A stretch of DNA of 64,000 nucleotides, taken from the NCBI RefSeq assembly GCF_018881975.1, contig NZ_JACVPJ010000008.1, positions 1 through 64,000 of the forward strand, given 5' to 3'. Made by a program: the position numbers and the translations under genes. Each line of letters begins with the position of its first letter. Position 1 is the stretch's first letter. Shown piece by piece: positions 1 to 10,174 of the stretch. This stretch comes from Polynucleobacter sp. JS-Safj-400b-B2 (GTDB lineage Bacteria > Pseudomonadota > Gammaproteobacteria > Burkholderiales > Burkholderiaceae). The notes beneath the pieces are model-generated. The model had not been told where the DNA came from. It saw only the letters and a list, made by a program, of their open reading frames with translations, and made no database searches.

Positions 1-331
1 TCATATGACGACCAATATTGCGCGCTGCCGCTACGACGTATTGCAAATCAGCTGAGCCATCTTCATCCGGAGGTGTACCAACCGCGATGAACTGAATATC
101 ACCATGAGCAACTGAGGCAGCAATATCGGTGGAGAACTGCAAGCGCCCTGCTGCACGATTGCGCCCAATCATTTCTTTAAGGCCTGGTTCGTAAATTGGG
201 ACACCGCCAGAATTGAGGATCTCGATCTTTTTTGGGTCTACGTCTACGCAAAAGACGTTATTGCCTTGCTCCGCTAAGCATGCGCCTGTTACAAGACCGA
301 CGTAACCGCTACCGATGATGGTGACTTTCAA
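1..331 (-). CDS. ugd: UDP-glucose 6-dehydrogenase, N-terminal part (runs off the window)
   Basis: This cytosolic NAD-dependent enzyme oxidises UDP-glucose to UDP-glucuronate for surface polysaccharide synthesis. About 110 N-terminal residues are visible. They begin with a Rossmann strand and the dinucleotide-binding loop [10 protein letters not shown], and continue with an FCVDVD strand end and the conserved VGTPPDEDG stretch that typifies the UDP-glucose/GDP-mannose dehydrogenase family. I place the start at a TTG (329-331) because no ATG or GTG precedes the first beta strand and a perfect GGAGG (336-340 on the complementary strand) lies just upstream. The 3' part lies outside the window. 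A GDP-mannose dehydrogenase is possible but less likely from the sequence after the loop. Confidence 0.88.
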   Translation of the reverse strand, partial: MKVTIIGSGYVGLVTGACLAEQGNNVFCVDVDPKKIEILNSGGVPIYEPGLKEMIGRNRAAGRLQFSTDIAASVAHGDIQFIAVGTPPDEDGSADLQYVVAAARNIGRHM

Positions 332-397
332 ATGACCTCCAAAATGTTTTTATTTATTTTCATCATTACACTATTTTTTTATGACGATTAAATTTAT

Positions 398-1609
398 CTA
401 CATTGAAGGACCGCTAGGTGCGGCACCCTCACTTCGTCTTGGGGAATATGCCTCCCAATGATTGCAACCAGGGCATTGCCAATAAAATCTTCTCGCCCTG
501 AAGCCACAGTTACCACATGTGTAACGAGCTAGACTGGTAGTTCGTTGGCGCAATAGGCTCAAAACGGATTGCAACTCCAGTAGTCTTTCTGGATTGGCAC
601 TTCCCTCTTCTAATGCTAAACGCGTTTCAGCCAATTTAGATAAAGCAATCAAAGTCGGTGAATGCTGCATCACATCAGACAACATCACATTGGCTGCTTG
701 CGGTCCCCGAATTTTCATCAGATGTTTATGCACAATATCAAGCAACTCGCCTGTTGCCTGAGTTTTCAGCAATTCACAAAGACTATCTAAGCCTTCATCC
801 ACTTTATTAATAGCGATATGGGCTAGCATCCAACGATCTGCCAATAAATGCATGTATGCAGGATGCGTTCTAGCAATCACACCCCAAGCCTCGATCGCTT
901 GAGTTGGGCGATCCATCGCCATCAAGTAATCACCTTGCAAAATTAAAGCACGCGCATGATTTGGCACGGCCTGCAAAGCCCGCTGTATCGATTGCTCAGC
1001 TTCAACCAAGTCCTTACGGCGTAAGGCCTCTTGACCAAGTTCACAGTGAAATTGTGCGATTTCAGTATGGTGTGATTTGCCCTGTATACCCTCAAGCTCA
1101 CTGGCAGCAATGATGGCTTTTTGCCAATCATGCTCAATCTGATACATCTGCAATAAGCTCTCTTTTGCTGGCTCGGCATACTTGCCATTGCCCACACGAT
1201 TTAATGATGCCTCTGCTCGATCAAGCAACCCTGCACGCAAAAAGTCTCGACCTAATTCATAGGCAGCATGATCACGATCGCGAGGCTTTAAGTCATCACG
1301 GTTAGCTAAGTGTTGATGCACCCGAATAGCGCGCTCAGTTTCGCCACGTCGGCGGAATAAATTACCCAATGAGAAATGAAGCTCAACGGTTTCTGGATCT
1401 AGCTGTGCAATTTTGACCAAGGTTTCAATAGCCTGATCGGGCTGCTCATTCAGCAAAAGACTTAAACCTTTAAACGTTGAGCGTTGCTGACGCATACGCT
1501 CGCGCTCGTCCATGCGATTCTCAAGACGCAAGTCCCAGCGAGCAGCCAACCAGCCAATACCAAACATGACTGGCAGCAGTAATAGCCAAGCGGTAGCTAT
1601 CTGAATCAT
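398..1609 (-). CDS. lapB: Lipopolysaccharide assembly protein B (TPR protein with C-terminal rubredoxin-like zinc knuckle)
   Basis: LapB (YciM) is an inner-membrane-anchored TPR protein that in enterobacteria controls LpxC turnover through FtsH and so balances LPS synthesis. The 403-residue protein has one N-terminal membrane helix (about residues 5-24), a long run of TPR-type helix pairs (about 45-330), and a C-terminal four-cysteine knuckle: C365-x2-C368 and C379-x2-C382, the rubredoxin-like domain known to be essential in E. coli LapB. It lies 60 bp downstream of ihfB and shares its strand. In enterobacteria lapA precedes lapB; no lapA-like frame fits in this 60-bp gap. Family assignment is firm; the role is taken from E. 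coli. Confidence 0.9.
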   Translation of the reverse strand: MIQIATAWLLLLPVMFGIGWLAARWDLRLENRMDERERMRQQRSTFKGLSLLLNEQPDQAIETLVKIAQLDPETVELHFSLGNLFRRRGETERAIRVHQHLANRDDLKPRDRDHAAYELGRDFLRAGLLDRAEASLNRVGNGKYAEPAKESLLQMYQIEHDWQKAIIAASELEGIQGKSHHTEIAQFHCELGQEALRRKDLVEAEQSIQRALQAVPNHARALILQGDYLMAMDRPTQAIEAWGVIARTHPAYMHLLADRWMLAHIAINKVDEGLDSLCELLKTQATGELLDIVHKHLMKIRGPQAANVMLSDVMQHSPTLIALSKLAETRLALEEGSANPERLLELQSVLSLLRQRTTSLARYTCGNCGFRARRFYWQCPGCNHWEAYSPRRSEGAAPSGPSM

Positions 1610-1669
1610 GGCGTGCAGAATTTAAATAAAAAAATGGCCCGAAAGGACCACTGAGGATGAGCCTGAATC

Positions 1670-2014
1670 TTAGGCACCAGAACCCTCTTTGGGGCCCGCC
1701 TGCTTCAACGGCTTGAAATCTACTCGCTCACGCAACTCTTTGCCAGGCTTAAAGTGCGGAACGCGTTTTTCTGGAATCAATACTTTCTCGCCAGACTTTG
1801 GATTGCGGCCTGTACGCGCAGGACGATGGTGAAGTACAAAACTTCCCACACCGCGCAGTTCAATACGCTTACCCTCAGCCAAAGCATGAGTCATTGTATC
1901 CAGCAAAGTTTTTACCGCCAACTCCACGTCCCTAGGCAACAGCTGCGGAAACTGTTCCGCGAGACTCTCTACTAGTTCGGAGCGGGTAATTGCTTGTAGC
2001 TCTTGATCTGTCAT
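1670..2014 (-). CDS. ihfB: Integration host factor subunit beta
   Basis: This is the beta subunit of the DNA-bending heterodimer IHF, used in recombination, replication and transcription. The 114-residue frame starts [14 protein letters not shown] and contains the HU/IHF signature around [10 protein letters not shown] (about residues 68-78), which includes the proline arm that intercalates in the minor groove. After the usual end near residue 95 there is an extra lysine/glycine-rich tail ([15 protein letters not shown]), as in many betaproteobacteria. It lies directly downstream of rpsA, a conserved pairing across proteobacteria. Confidence 0.94.
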   Translation of the reverse strand: MTDQELQAITRSELVESLAEQFPQLLPRDVELAVKTLLDTMTHALAEGKRIELRGVGSFVLHHRPARTGRNPKSGEKVLIPEKRVPHFKPGKELRERVDFKPLKQAGPKEGSGA

Positions 2015-2066
2015 GATCTATCAATAAAAAATCGCCGCCATCCTAATGGATAGCGGCGATATTGAT

Positions 2067-3740
2067 TTAGCCTTGATTATCCAATTTTGCTTTTAACAAA
2101 GCGCCCAAATTGGTTGTGCCAGACTGCGCATCACCTTGGAGCTTGCTCATTGCATCTTGTTGATCAGAGCTGTCTTTTGCTTTGATTGAAAGATTGATAA
2201 CGCGTGACTTACGATCAATATTGATGATCATTGCAGTTACGCTGTCGCCTTCTTTCAATACATTGCGTGCATCTTCAACGCGATCTGTTGAGATCTCAGA
2301 AGCACGTAAGTAAGCTTCAACTTCATCAGCCAAGTGAATAGTTGCACCCTTAGCATCAACAGCCTTCACAGTACCAGTAACGAGGCTACCCTTGTCGCTG
2401 ACAGATGTGTAGTTGTTGAATGGGTCGCCAGACAATTGCTTGATACCGAGAGAGATACGCTCTTTCTCAACATCAATTGCCAATACAGTGGCTTCAACTT
2501 CATCACCTTTTTTGTATTTCTTAACAGCTTCTTCGCCTGGCTCATTCCATGAGAGGTCTGAGAGGTGAACTAAACCATCGATGCCGCCTGGCAAGCCAAT
2601 GAACACACCAAAGTCAGTAATAGACTTGATTGCGCCAGTTAACTTATCGCCTTTTTGCTGTGCACGTGAGAACTCTTCCCATGGATTAGCTTTGCACTGC
2701 TTGATGCCCAAGCTAATACGACGCTTGTCTTCATCAATATCCAGAACCATTACTTCAACTTCGGTTCCCAATGCAGTAGCTTTGCTTGGAGCAACGTTCT
2801 TGTTAGTCCAGTCCATTTCAGAAACGTGTACCAAACCTTCGATACCAGATTCGATTTCAACGAATGCGCCGTAATCAGTCAAGTTAGTTACTTTGCCGAA
2901 TAAACGGGTATTTGGTGGGTAACGACGAGCAATACCAACCCATGGATCATCACCAAGCTGCTTCACGCCAAGTGAAACACGGTTCTTCTCTTGATCGAAC
3001 TTCAAAATCTTAGCGGTAACTTCTTGGCCAACAGTCAACATCTCACTTGGGTGACGCACGCGACGCCATGCCAAGTCAGTGATGTGCAAGAGGCCATCGA
3101 TACCACCGAGGTCAACGAATGCGCCGTAGTCAGTGATGTTCTTAACGAGGCCAGTAACCACTGCGCCTTCTTTAAGGTTAGACATCAACTTAGCACGCTC
3201 TTCACCTTGGCTAGCTTCAACAACAGCACGACGTGACAACACTACGTTGTTACGCTTACGGTCAAGCTTGATAACCTTGAACTCCATCGTCTTACCTTCG
3301 TAAGGGCTGGTGTCTTTGATTGGACGTGTATCAACGAGTGATCCAGGCAAGAATGCGCGGATACCGTTAACCATTACAGTCAAGCCGCCTTTAACCTTAC
3401 CAGTAACAGTACCGGTAACGATTTCAGCTTGCTCGAGTGCTTTTTCCAAATTCATCCATGAGGCCAAGCGTTTCGCTTTGTCACGGGAGAGGATAGTGTC
3501 GCCATAGCCGTTCTCAAGAGCGTCAATAGCAACAGAAACGAAATCGCCAGGAGCTACTTCAATCTCGCCGGCGTCGTTATGGAATTCTTCAACAGGAATA
3601 AACGCTTCAGACTTTAAGCCAGCGTTAACAACGACGAAGTTGTGGTCGATGCGAAGAACTTCAGCCGAAATAACTTGGCCGGTCTTCATATTCGATCGGG
3701 TTAATGATTCTTCAAATAATTCTGCAAATGATTCAGACAT
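2067..3740 (-). CDS. rpsA: 30S ribosomal protein S1
   Basis: S1 is the large RNA-binding protein that helps recruit mRNA to the 30S subunit. The 557-residue frame shows successive S1 (OB-fold) repeats, recognisable from recurring [19 protein letters not shown]-type cores at about residues 205, 290, 380 and 460 and two more divergent N-terminal repeats, matching the six-repeat layout of E. coli S1. The acidic N-terminus ([12 protein letters not shown]) matches the family. It sits between cmk and ihfB as in most proteobacteria. A roughly 150-bp gap separates it from cmk, which suggests its own promoter. Confidence 0.96.
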   Translation of the reverse strand: MSESFAELFEESLTRSNMKTGQVISAEVLRIDHNFVVVNAGLKSEAFIPVEEFHNDAGEIEVAPGDFVSVAIDALENGYGDTILSRDKAKRLASWMNLEKALEQAEIVTGTVTGKVKGGLTVMVNGIRAFLPGSLVDTRPIKDTSPYEGKTMEFKVIKLDRKRNNVVLSRRAVVEASQGEERAKLMSNLKEGAVVTGLVKNITDYGAFVDLGGIDGLLHITDLAWRRVRHPSEMLTVGQEVTAKILKFDQEKNRVSLGVKQLGDDPWVGIARRYPPNTRLFGKVTNLTDYGAFVEIESGIEGLVHVSEMDWTNKNVAPSKATALGTEVEVMVLDIDEDKRRISLGIKQCKANPWEEFSRAQQKGDKLTGAIKSITDFGVFIGLPGGIDGLVHLSDLSWNEPGEEAVKKYKKGDEVEATVLAIDVEKERISLGIKQLSGDPFNNYTSVSDKGSLVTGTVKAVDAKGATIHLADEVEAYLRASEISTDRVEDARNVLKEGDSVTAMIINIDRKSRVINLSIKAKDSSDQQDAMSKLQGDAQSGTTNLGALLKAKLDNQG

Positions 3741-3894
3741 GTGTATTCACTTTGTGCCGTCAGAAGGCCCGACGGGTTAGGTTATAAAAGCCTTAAAGAA
3801 ACACGCTAATGAAAAGTCGCGTTGTGGAGTTTCTTAAGACACCAAAACTACTGCATAAAACTCACTACCAGCTCACTACTCAAAGCATACAAAA

Positions 3895-4557
3895 TTAGGC
3901 AATCGCAGATTGATACCAATCCAAAACTGTCGTAACTGCTTGATCTATCGACAAATCTGATGTTTCAAGCACTTTTGCACCATCCGCAACTAACAAGGGT
4001 GCGGCACCTCGACTACTATCTCTGGCATCGCGCTCCTGCAAATCTTGCAGCAAGTCCTCAAGTTTAGCAGAAATTCCCTTAGCTATCAATTGCTTATAGC
4101 GACGCTCCGCTCTAGCAGCGGCTGTTGCGGTCAAGAAAACCTTCAAAACGGCGTCTGGGAATATGACACTGGCCATGTCCCTGCCATCCGCAACTAGGCC
4201 TTGAGCTTGACGAAAACTGCGCTGTAGACCCACTAAAGCAGATCTGACCTGAGGGTGAACCGCCAATGCAGAAGCTCTCAAACCAATATGTTCCGTACGA
4301 ATAGCCTCAGTTACATCCTCTCCATTGAGCAAAATCTGACTATTTTTAAATGAAATCAGTAACTTAGGAACTATAAGGCCTAATTCTGGGCCATTTTTAA
4401 CGTCAATTCCCTGCTTTTCACTGGCAAAAGCCACCAAACGGTAGAGTGCTCCACTATCCAAATAATGAAATCCCAGCTTTTCTGCGACCAATGAGGCAAC
4501 CGTACCTTTACCAGAGGCAGTAGGCCCATCAATAGCAATGACTGGTGGAAGACTCAT
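3895..4557 (-). CDS. cmk: Cytidylate kinase
   Basis: This enzyme phosphorylates CMP and dCMP with ATP in the cytosol. The 220-residue protein opens with a strand and P-loop [13 protein letters not shown] (about residues 7-19), followed by the [10 protein letters not shown] segment that binds the CMP base and sugar, and [13 protein letters not shown], the conserved GRD site. Length agrees with bacterial Cmk (about 220-230). It lies 25 bp downstream of aroA on the same strand, probably in one transcript with aroA-tyrA-hisC. Confidence 0.95.
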   Translation of the reverse strand: MSLPPVIAIDGPTASGKGTVASLVAEKLGFHYLDSGALYRLVAFASEKQGIDVKNGPELGLIVPKLLISFKNSQILLNGEDVTEAIRTEHIGLRASALAVHPQVRSALVGLQRSFRQAQGLVADGRDMASVIFPDAVLKVFLTATAAARAERRYKQLIAKGISAKLEDLLQDLQERDARDSSRGAAPLLVADGAKVLETSDLSIDQAVTTVLDWYQSAIA

Positions 4558-4582
4558 AAAAGGCTAGTTTTAGAAGAGTAAG

Positions 4583-5911
4583 TTAACTCACTACTTTCGC
4601 AAATTCAGCGAAGTAAGTTGGAAAAGTTTTTGCTACGCAATTGGGATCATTGATCTTTAATGCATTTGGACCAAAGGCAGCGAGCGAGAAACACATTGCC
4701 ATGCGATGATCATCGTAAGTATCAATACCCTCGCTTGGTGATTTCCAATCAGCTTGTGAAGCAGGGGCTTGCACAACAATGTAGTCGACACCCTCCTCTA
4801 CAACTGCGCCAACTTTTTTCAACTCTTTTGCCATCGCGGCAATACGATCAGTTTCTTTGACACGCCAGCTCGCAATATTATTCAAGCGTGTTGGGCCTTC
4901 TGCAAATAATGCAGCGACCGCAAGCGTCATGGCTGCATCCGGAATTTCCGTGCAATCAATGGTGATACCGTTGAGCTTGCCATTAGCATTTTTCACTCCA
5001 GCGACCTCTATCCATTCTTCACCAGCAGAAACATTGGCGCCCATCAAAGCAAGTGCATCAGCAAACGCCACGTCGCCTTGAATACTGTCCTTACCCACGC
5101 CCAATACTTTTACGGGGCCGCCGCCAATAGCGCCAAGAGCTAAGAAGTACGAGGCAGATGATGCATCGCCCTCTACCAATAATTGGCCTGGACTCTTGTA
5201 GACAGCCTCAGAAGTTTTCGCAGGAATAATGAATGACTGTTGATCTGGACATGCTACCTGCACACCAAAGCGCGCCATCAACTTTAAAGTAATGTCGATG
5301 TAGGGACGAGAAATCAATTCACCGATCACTTCGATACGTACCGGCTCAGCAGCAACCAAAGGCAATGCCATTAGTAATGCCGTCAAAAATTGACTGGATA
5401 CATCGCCGCGCACTTTTACAACATCTTGAATCAAAATATCTGCAGCAGATATTTTGATTGGCGGATAACCTTCTTGCAATTCGTATTCAATCTTCGCGCC
5501 TACTTGACGCAAGCCATCCACCAAATCTCGAATTGGCCTCTCATGCATACGGGCAACACCAGATAAGCGATAGTTACCACCCTGCATGGCTAAAGCTGCA
5601 GTTAATGGACGCATTGCAGTGCCTGCGTTACCCATAAAAAGGTCAGCGTCTTGCGCTGGAAACTTACCGCCACAACCCTCAACAACACATACTTGATCCG
5701 CTTGATCAGTAACGGTCAATCCTAATTGGCGTAAAGCACTGCGCATGACTTGAGTGTCATCAGCATCCAGCAGATTCTTAAGGGTAGTAGTACCAGAAGA
5801 TAGCGCGGCTAACAATAAGGCGCGATTAGAAATACTCTTGGATCCTGGCAAAACAATAGCGCCTTGCGCTTGTTTGAATGGCCCTATAGTGATATCCAGT
5901 AAACCACTCAT
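4583..5911 (-). CDS. aroA: 3-phosphoshikimate 1-carboxyvinyltransferase (EPSP synthase)
   Basis: AroA transfers the enolpyruvyl group of PEP to shikimate-3-phosphate in the shikimate pathway. The [10 protein letters not shown] motif near the N-terminus binds phosphate and shikimate, and the [10 protein letters not shown] loop is the PEP-binding site with an alanine after the glycine, as in glyphosate-sensitive class I enzymes. I chose the ATG at 5911, not the TTG one codon upstream, because the ATG shares a base with the tyrA stop (TGATG), a typical translational coupling. The resulting 442 residues match the family. Confidence 0.95.
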   Translation of the reverse strand: MSGLLDITIGPFKQAQGAIVLPGSKSISNRALLLAALSSGTTTLKNLLDADDTQVMRSALRQLGLTVTDQADQVCVVEGCGGKFPAQDADLFMGNAGTAMRPLTAALAMQGGNYRLSGVARMHERPIRDLVDGLRQVGAKIEYELQEGYPPIKISAADILIQDVVKVRGDVSSQFLTALLMALPLVAAEPVRIEVIGELISRPYIDITLKLMARFGVQVACPDQQSFIIPAKTSEAVYKSPGQLLVEGDASSASYFLALGAIGGGPVKVLGVGKDSIQGDVAFADALALMGANVSAGEEWIEVAGVKNANGKLNGITIDCTEIPDAAMTLAVAALFAEGPTRLNNIASWRVKETDRIAAMAKELKKVGAVVEEGVDYIVVQAPASQADWKSPSEGIDTYDDHRMAMCFSLAAFGPNALKINDPNCVAKTFPTYFAEFAKVVS

Positions 5912-6792
5912 CAAAGCACATCCAAATCTTGACGTGCTTTACTGGCCTTATTAAACAATTTCTCCAAACCTGCGCCATCATTTTCAGCAATGAGTTTGCG
6001 CATGTGATTGACGATCAAGAGGTATTGATCAAGCTCTTTGAGGATGGCTGTGCGATTATCTAAGCAGATATCACGCCACATTTCTGGACTAGAAGCAGCG
6101 ATGCGCGTGAAATCTTTGAAGCCTGCACCTACATGACTTAATTTTTGCTCAGCATCTTCGGAATTCACTACGCTGGCCATCAAGGCATAAGACAAAATAT
6201 GCGGCAAATGTGAAACAGCTGCATAAATAGCATCGTGTTGTACGACACCAATCTTTTTAACCTCCGAACCGACAGATTCCCAAAAACCCGTAATGAGCGC
6301 CGTGTCTTGCGGAGAGTTCTCTTGCAAAGGGCAAAGAATGGTTTGTTTGCCTTGAAATAAATCGGCCTTAGCTGCACTGGCGCCATGTTGTGCACCACCA
6401 GCAATGGGGTGGGCTGGTACAAATTGGCATGCTTTTTTACCCAATACTTCTTTAGCAGCCAAAATCACGCCACCTTTTGTACTGCCGGCGTCGGTAATCA
6501 TGGTGCGAGGCTCAAGATATGGCTCAATCGCTTCAAACGCAGTACGCATTTGCGCGACCGGCACACAAAGAACAATCACATCAGATTGCTTAGCGGCTTC
6601 AACCAAATCGACCACGCCATCAATCGCACCCATCTTTTGTGCTTGTTCTAAATTTTCCTTGCTACGACCCACACCCAGTACTGTGGTCACCACACCAGCT
6701 TGCTTGAGAGCCAAACCCAAAGAGGCTCCGATCAAGCCAACACCTACGATGGTGACAGTGCCGTAATTGCTTACAGGATTAATGATGGTCAT
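5911..6792 (-). CDS. tyrA: Prephenate dehydrogenase
   Basis: This enzyme decarboxylates and oxidises prephenate to 4-hydroxyphenylpyruvate on the tyrosine branch. The 293-residue protein has an N-terminal Rossmann loop [14 protein letters not shown] (about residues 16-29), VPVAQM after the second fold half, and the substrate-site segment [10 protein letters not shown] with the catalytic-region histidine, followed by an all-helical C-terminal dimerisation domain. There is no fused chorismate mutase. Its start overlaps the hisC stop by four bases (ATGA) and its stop overlaps the aroA start, so the three genes are translationally coupled. An arogenate dehydrogenase activity cannot be excluded. 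Confidence 0.93.
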   Translation of the reverse strand: MTIINPVSNYGTVTIVGVGLIGASLGLALKQAGVVTTVLGVGRSKENLEQAQKMGAIDGVVDLVEAAKQSDVIVLCVPVAQMRTAFEAIEPYLEPRTMITDAGSTKGGVILAAKEVLGKKACQFVPAHPIAGGAQHGASAAKADLFQGKQTILCPLQENSPQDTALITGFWESVGSEVKKIGVVQHDAIYAAVSHLPHILSYALMASVVNSEDAEQKLSHVGAGFKDFTRIAASSPEMWRDICLDNRTAILKELDQYLLIVNHMRKLIAENDGAGLEKLFNKASKARQDLDVL

Positions 6793-7907
6793 TTAAGAAT
6801 ATCTTTTAAGGCAGCAATAAATGCCGCATTTTCTTCTGACAAACCAATGGAAATGCGCAACCACTGCGGCAGACCATAGTTACCAACTGGCCGCACAATA
6901 ATGCCGCGCTTAAGTAATTCCAAATTCATGCGCGCGCCAGCTTGATCATCTTCACCTACTTTAACTAGAACAAAATTTCCAGCGGATGATAGATATCGCA
7001 AACCTAATGCATCAAAAGCTTTGGTAAGCTGAGCATAGCCCGCGCGATTGAGCTCAAAGCCTTGCTGCAAGAATTCTTTATCTTGGAAGGCTGCAATCGC
7101 TGCAGCCTGAGCCAGACTGTTCACGTTAAATGGCTGACGAATACGATTCAGTAAATCAGTAAGGTGAGGTTGGGCGACGCCATAACCAATTCGCAAGCCA
7201 GCTAAGCCATATGCCTTAGAGAAGCTACGCGACAAAATCATATTCGGAAAACGTTTTACCCAAGCAATCGCATCATAGCGCTGCTCTAGCGTCAGGTACT
7301 CGTTATAAGCCTCGTCTAATACAACCACCACGTTTGATGGAACTGCCACTAAAAAATCTTCAATCTCTTTGGCGGTGAGATAGCTACCAGTAGGATTATT
7401 TGGATTGGCTACGAAAACCAACTTCGCTTTATCCCCTGAAACTTTAATCGCCGCCAACATTGCCGGTAAATCATGACCATACATATCAGTTGCATTCACT
7501 TCAATTGCTTTGGCACCAACAGCTTGTGTAGCCAAGGGGTAAACAGCGAAGGCATGCTTGGAGAAGATCACTTCGTCGCCTGCTTGCGCAACAGCACGTG
7601 CAGCCAATTCTAAAATATCGTTACTGCCATTACCTAAGGTAATCCAATCAGCTGGTACCCCTAGACGTGCAGCGAGAACATTTTTCAACTCAAAGCCATT
7701 GGAGTCGGGATAACGACCCAAATCACTTGCTGCTTTGAGCATAGCCTCTTGTGCAGACTTAGGCATACCCAATGGATTTTCATTAGATGCAAGCTTCACA
7801 ATCTTGCTTTCGTCGAGGCCATACTCTCGTGCAACCTCGCTAATTGGACGCCCGCCCACATAAGGGGCAATTTCATGAATATGTTTTAGGCCGATTTTGG
7901 ATGTCAT
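6789..7907 (-). CDS. hisC: Histidinol-phosphate aminotransferase
   Basis: This PLP-dependent fold-type I aminotransferase belongs to histidine synthesis; in betaproteobacteria the hisC copy in the aro/tyr cluster can also act on aromatic keto acids. The 372-residue protein shows the N-terminal KLASNENPLG substrate loop, the FVANPNNPTG cofactor segment, LDEAYNEY, and the PLP lysine in RSFSKAYGLAGLRIGYG. Its position between pheA and tyrA suggests a role in phenylalanine and tyrosine transamination as well as histidine, an inference from context only. Confidence 0.9.
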   Translation of the reverse strand: MTSKIGLKHIHEIAPYVGGRPISEVAREYGLDESKIVKLASNENPLGMPKSAQEAMLKAASDLGRYPDSNGFELKNVLAARLGVPADWITLGNGSNDILELAARAVAQAGDEVIFSKHAFAVYPLATQAVGAKAIEVNATDMYGHDLPAMLAAIKVSGDKAKLVFVANPNNPTGSYLTAKEIEDFLVAVPSNVVVVLDEAYNEYLTLEQRYDAIAWVKRFPNMILSRSFSKAYGLAGLRIGYGVAQPHLTDLLNRIRQPFNVNSLAQAAAIAAFQDKEFLQQGFELNRAGYAQLTKAFDALGLRYLSSAGNFVLVKVGEDDQAGARMNLELLKRGIIVRPVGNYGLPQWLRISIGLSEENAAFIAALKDILK

Positions 7908-7970
7908 TCGAGTTTTGCTAAATTTGTTTACTATTTTTATTGGCTAATGAATGTATAAATTCAGACTAAA

Positions 7971-9050
7971 TCACGCAGAGTGCGGGTAAGAGCCTAAGTT
8001 TTTATAGAAAGCGGCAACACCTTTCAGCTCCTCAAGGGCATTCACCACTTTGGCATCATCAGCATGACCAGCAATATCAATATAGAAGTGATATTCCCAA
8101 GTGCCCTTACGAGCAGGACGAGACTCAAAGCGATTCATTGACACACCATGTTTTGCCAAGGGGGCTAATAAGCGATGTACCGCACCAGGCTGGTTGTCGA
8201 CAGAGAGCACCAAAGAAGTTTGATCTTTTCCAGTTGGCTGGCAGGCATAGTTCCCCACAATCACAAAACGAGTGCGGTTTTGAGGGTCATCCTGAATCTG
8301 AGCGGCTACCGCTTGCAAGCCATACGCCTCTTGCGCAGGATCACCAGCGATTGCGGCCAAAGTAGGATCACTCGCCGCCATACGAGCAGCTTCTGCATTG
8401 CTACTCACTGCTTGGCGCTTTAACTGTGGCGCGTGAACACTTAACCACTGCTGACACTGTGCCAATGCTTGAGCATGAGCACAGACGGTTGTAACCCCAT
8501 CTAAATTGCCGCTTTTGGTCAGTAAGTGATGACGAATTGGCAGCACTACTTCACCGCTAATACGCATCGATGAATCTAGCAATAAATCTAATGTGCGAGA
8601 AATCGCACCTTCGCTGGAATTCTCTACTGGCACTACGCCAAATTGCGCTGCACCCTTCTCTACAGCCTTAAATACCTCATCTAAACTGGCGCAAGGTAGG
8701 CCAGCAATCGAGTGGCCAAAATACGTTTGCGCCGCTTGCTCAGAAAACGTTCCTACTGGACCGAGATAAGCAATCGTTTGACGGGCTTCAAGCGCTCTGC
8801 ATGCCGACATCACTTCTCGCCAGATTGCGGCAATGCCGTCTGGAAGCAAAGGGCCAGCATTGATTTCTTGTAAACGTCCAACCACCTGGCGCTCACGCTC
8901 AGGACGAAACACTGGTGATGCAAAACCACCTTTAACATGGCCAACCTCTTGCGCTGCTTTTGCACGCTGGGTTAGTAAATCTAAAATTTGTGCATCAAAT
9001 GCATCAATTTTTTCCCGCAAGGGAGCTAAGCGCTGTTCTTCAGTACTCAT
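7971..9050 (-). CDS. pheA: Bifunctional chorismate mutase / prephenate dehydratase (P-protein)
   Basis: The protein converts chorismate to prephenate and then to phenylpyruvate. Three domains are visible in 359 residues: an AroQ-type helical chorismate mutase (about 1-90, starting LAPLREKIDAFDAQILDLL), a prephenate dehydratase domain (about 92-270, with GPVGTFSEQAA and VENSSEGAISRTLD), and a C-terminal ACT domain (about 275-359) with the phenylalanine-sensing NRFESRPARK segment. An ACT domain implies feedback control by phenylalanine. Its ATG shares one base with the serC stop (TAATG), indicating coupling. Confidence 0.95.
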   Translation of the reverse strand: MSTEEQRLAPLREKIDAFDAQILDLLTQRAKAAQEVGHVKGGFASPVFRPERERQVVGRLQEINAGPLLPDGIAAIWREVMSACRALEARQTIAYLGPVGTFSEQAAQTYFGHSIAGLPCASLDEVFKAVEKGAAQFGVVPVENSSEGAISRTLDLLLDSSMRISGEVVLPIRHHLLTKSGNLDGVTTVCAHAQALAQCQQWLSVHAPQLKRQAVSSNAEAARMAASDPTLAAIAGDPAQEAYGLQAVAAQIQDDPQNRTRFVIVGNYACQPTGKDQTSLVLSVDNQPGAVHRLLAPLAKHGVSMNRFESRPARKGTWEYHFYIDIAGHADDAKVVNALEELKGVAAFYKNLGSYPHSA

Positions 9051-10147
9051 TAAGCCCGCCTTTCAAAGTCGCGCATAAATTCAACTAAGGCTTTTACGCC
9101 TTCAATGGGCATAGCGTTATAGATGCTCGCACGCATACCGCCTGCAGCTTTATGACCACGCAAGGCAACCAAACCAGCTGCGTTCGATTGCGCCAAAAAT
9201 TCTGCGTTTAGGTTCTCATCTTTTAAGAAGAAAGTCACGTTCATACGTGAACGATATTCTTTAGTGACGCGATTCTCATACAAACTACTTTGATCTAAGA
9301 AGTTATAGAGCAAATTGGCTTTTTCTTGATTGCGGTTTTCAATAGCCTTGACGCCGCCCTGCTTGAGCAACCATTTAAAGCCCAGGCCAGCCATGTAGAT
9401 AGAGAATGTTGGGGGCGTATTAATCATGGATTGCGTATTTGACTGCACGGCCCAATCCCAAATCGTTGGAGTAATGCCCATGCTATGGCCAATCAGGTCC
9501 TTACGCACAATCACAATCGTCACACCAGATGGACCGATATTTTTCTGCGCACCACCAAACCAAACGGCGCACTTACTGACATCCATTTCTTTGGAAAGAA
9601 TGTTGCTAGAAATATCTGCAACCAGTGGAGTGCCGGCAACATCGGGTACATCTGGAAATTCCACACCACCGATGGTTTCATTAGCGCAGTAAAGAACATA
9701 AGCAGCATCACTCGATAGCTTCCACGTATCTCTTGAAGGAATCGTATTGAATTTTTCTGCAGCAGATGAGGCGGCTAGATTCGCAACGCCATACTTCTGC
9801 GCCTCTTTATAGGATTTTTCTGACCATACGCCAGTAACGATGTAATCCGCCTTGGGTCCGTTTTTAGCCAAAGGCATCAAGTTCATCGGGATAGCCGCAT
9901 TTTGCCCAAGGCCACCGCCTTGCAAGAGCAAAATCTCGTAACTATCGGGAATATTCATGAGGGTACGCAAATCTTGCACTACCTCTTCATACACTTCCAT
10001 GAACTCTTTACTACGGTGACTAATCTCCATCACGCTTGTACCGAGTCCACGCCAATTCAGCATTTCATCGGCAGCCTGCTTCAACACCTCTTCAGGCAAA
10101 GTAGCAGGCCCCGCAGCGAAATTAAAAATGCGGCGGTCAAAAGTCAT
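9050..10147 (-). CDS. serC: Phosphoserine aminotransferase
   Basis: SerC makes 3-phosphoserine from 3-phosphohydroxypyruvate and also serves pyridoxine synthesis. The 365-residue protein starts RIFNFAAGPATLPEEVL, typical of the family, has the GGLGQNAAIP segment at the cofactor phosphate and the PLP lysine in FGGAQKNIGPSGVT, and ends with RASIYNAMPIEGVKALVEFM. It lies 27 bp downstream of gyrA and overlaps pheA; the order gyrA-serC-pheA-hisC-tyrA-aroA-cmk-rpsA is widespread in betaproteobacteria. Confidence 0.96.
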   Translation of the reverse strand: MTFDRRIFNFAAGPATLPEEVLKQAADEMLNWRGLGTSVMEISHRSKEFMEVYEEVVQDLRTLMNIPDSYEILLLQGGGLGQNAAIPMNLMPLAKNGPKADYIVTGVWSEKSYKEAQKYGVANLAASSAAEKFNTIPSRDTWKLSSDAAYVLYCANETIGGVEFPDVPDVAGTPLVADISSNILSKEMDVSKCAVWFGGAQKNIGPSGVTIVIVRKDLIGHSMGITPTIWDWAVQSNTQSMINTPPTFSIYMAGLGFKWLLKQGGVKAIENRNQEKANLLYNFLDQSSLYENRVTKEYRSRMNVTFFLKDENLNAEFLAQSNAAGLVALRGHKAAGGMRASIYNAMPIEGVKALVEFMRDFERRA

Positions 10148-10174
10148 GATGTGGTCTAAGTCTAAAGGTGACGC

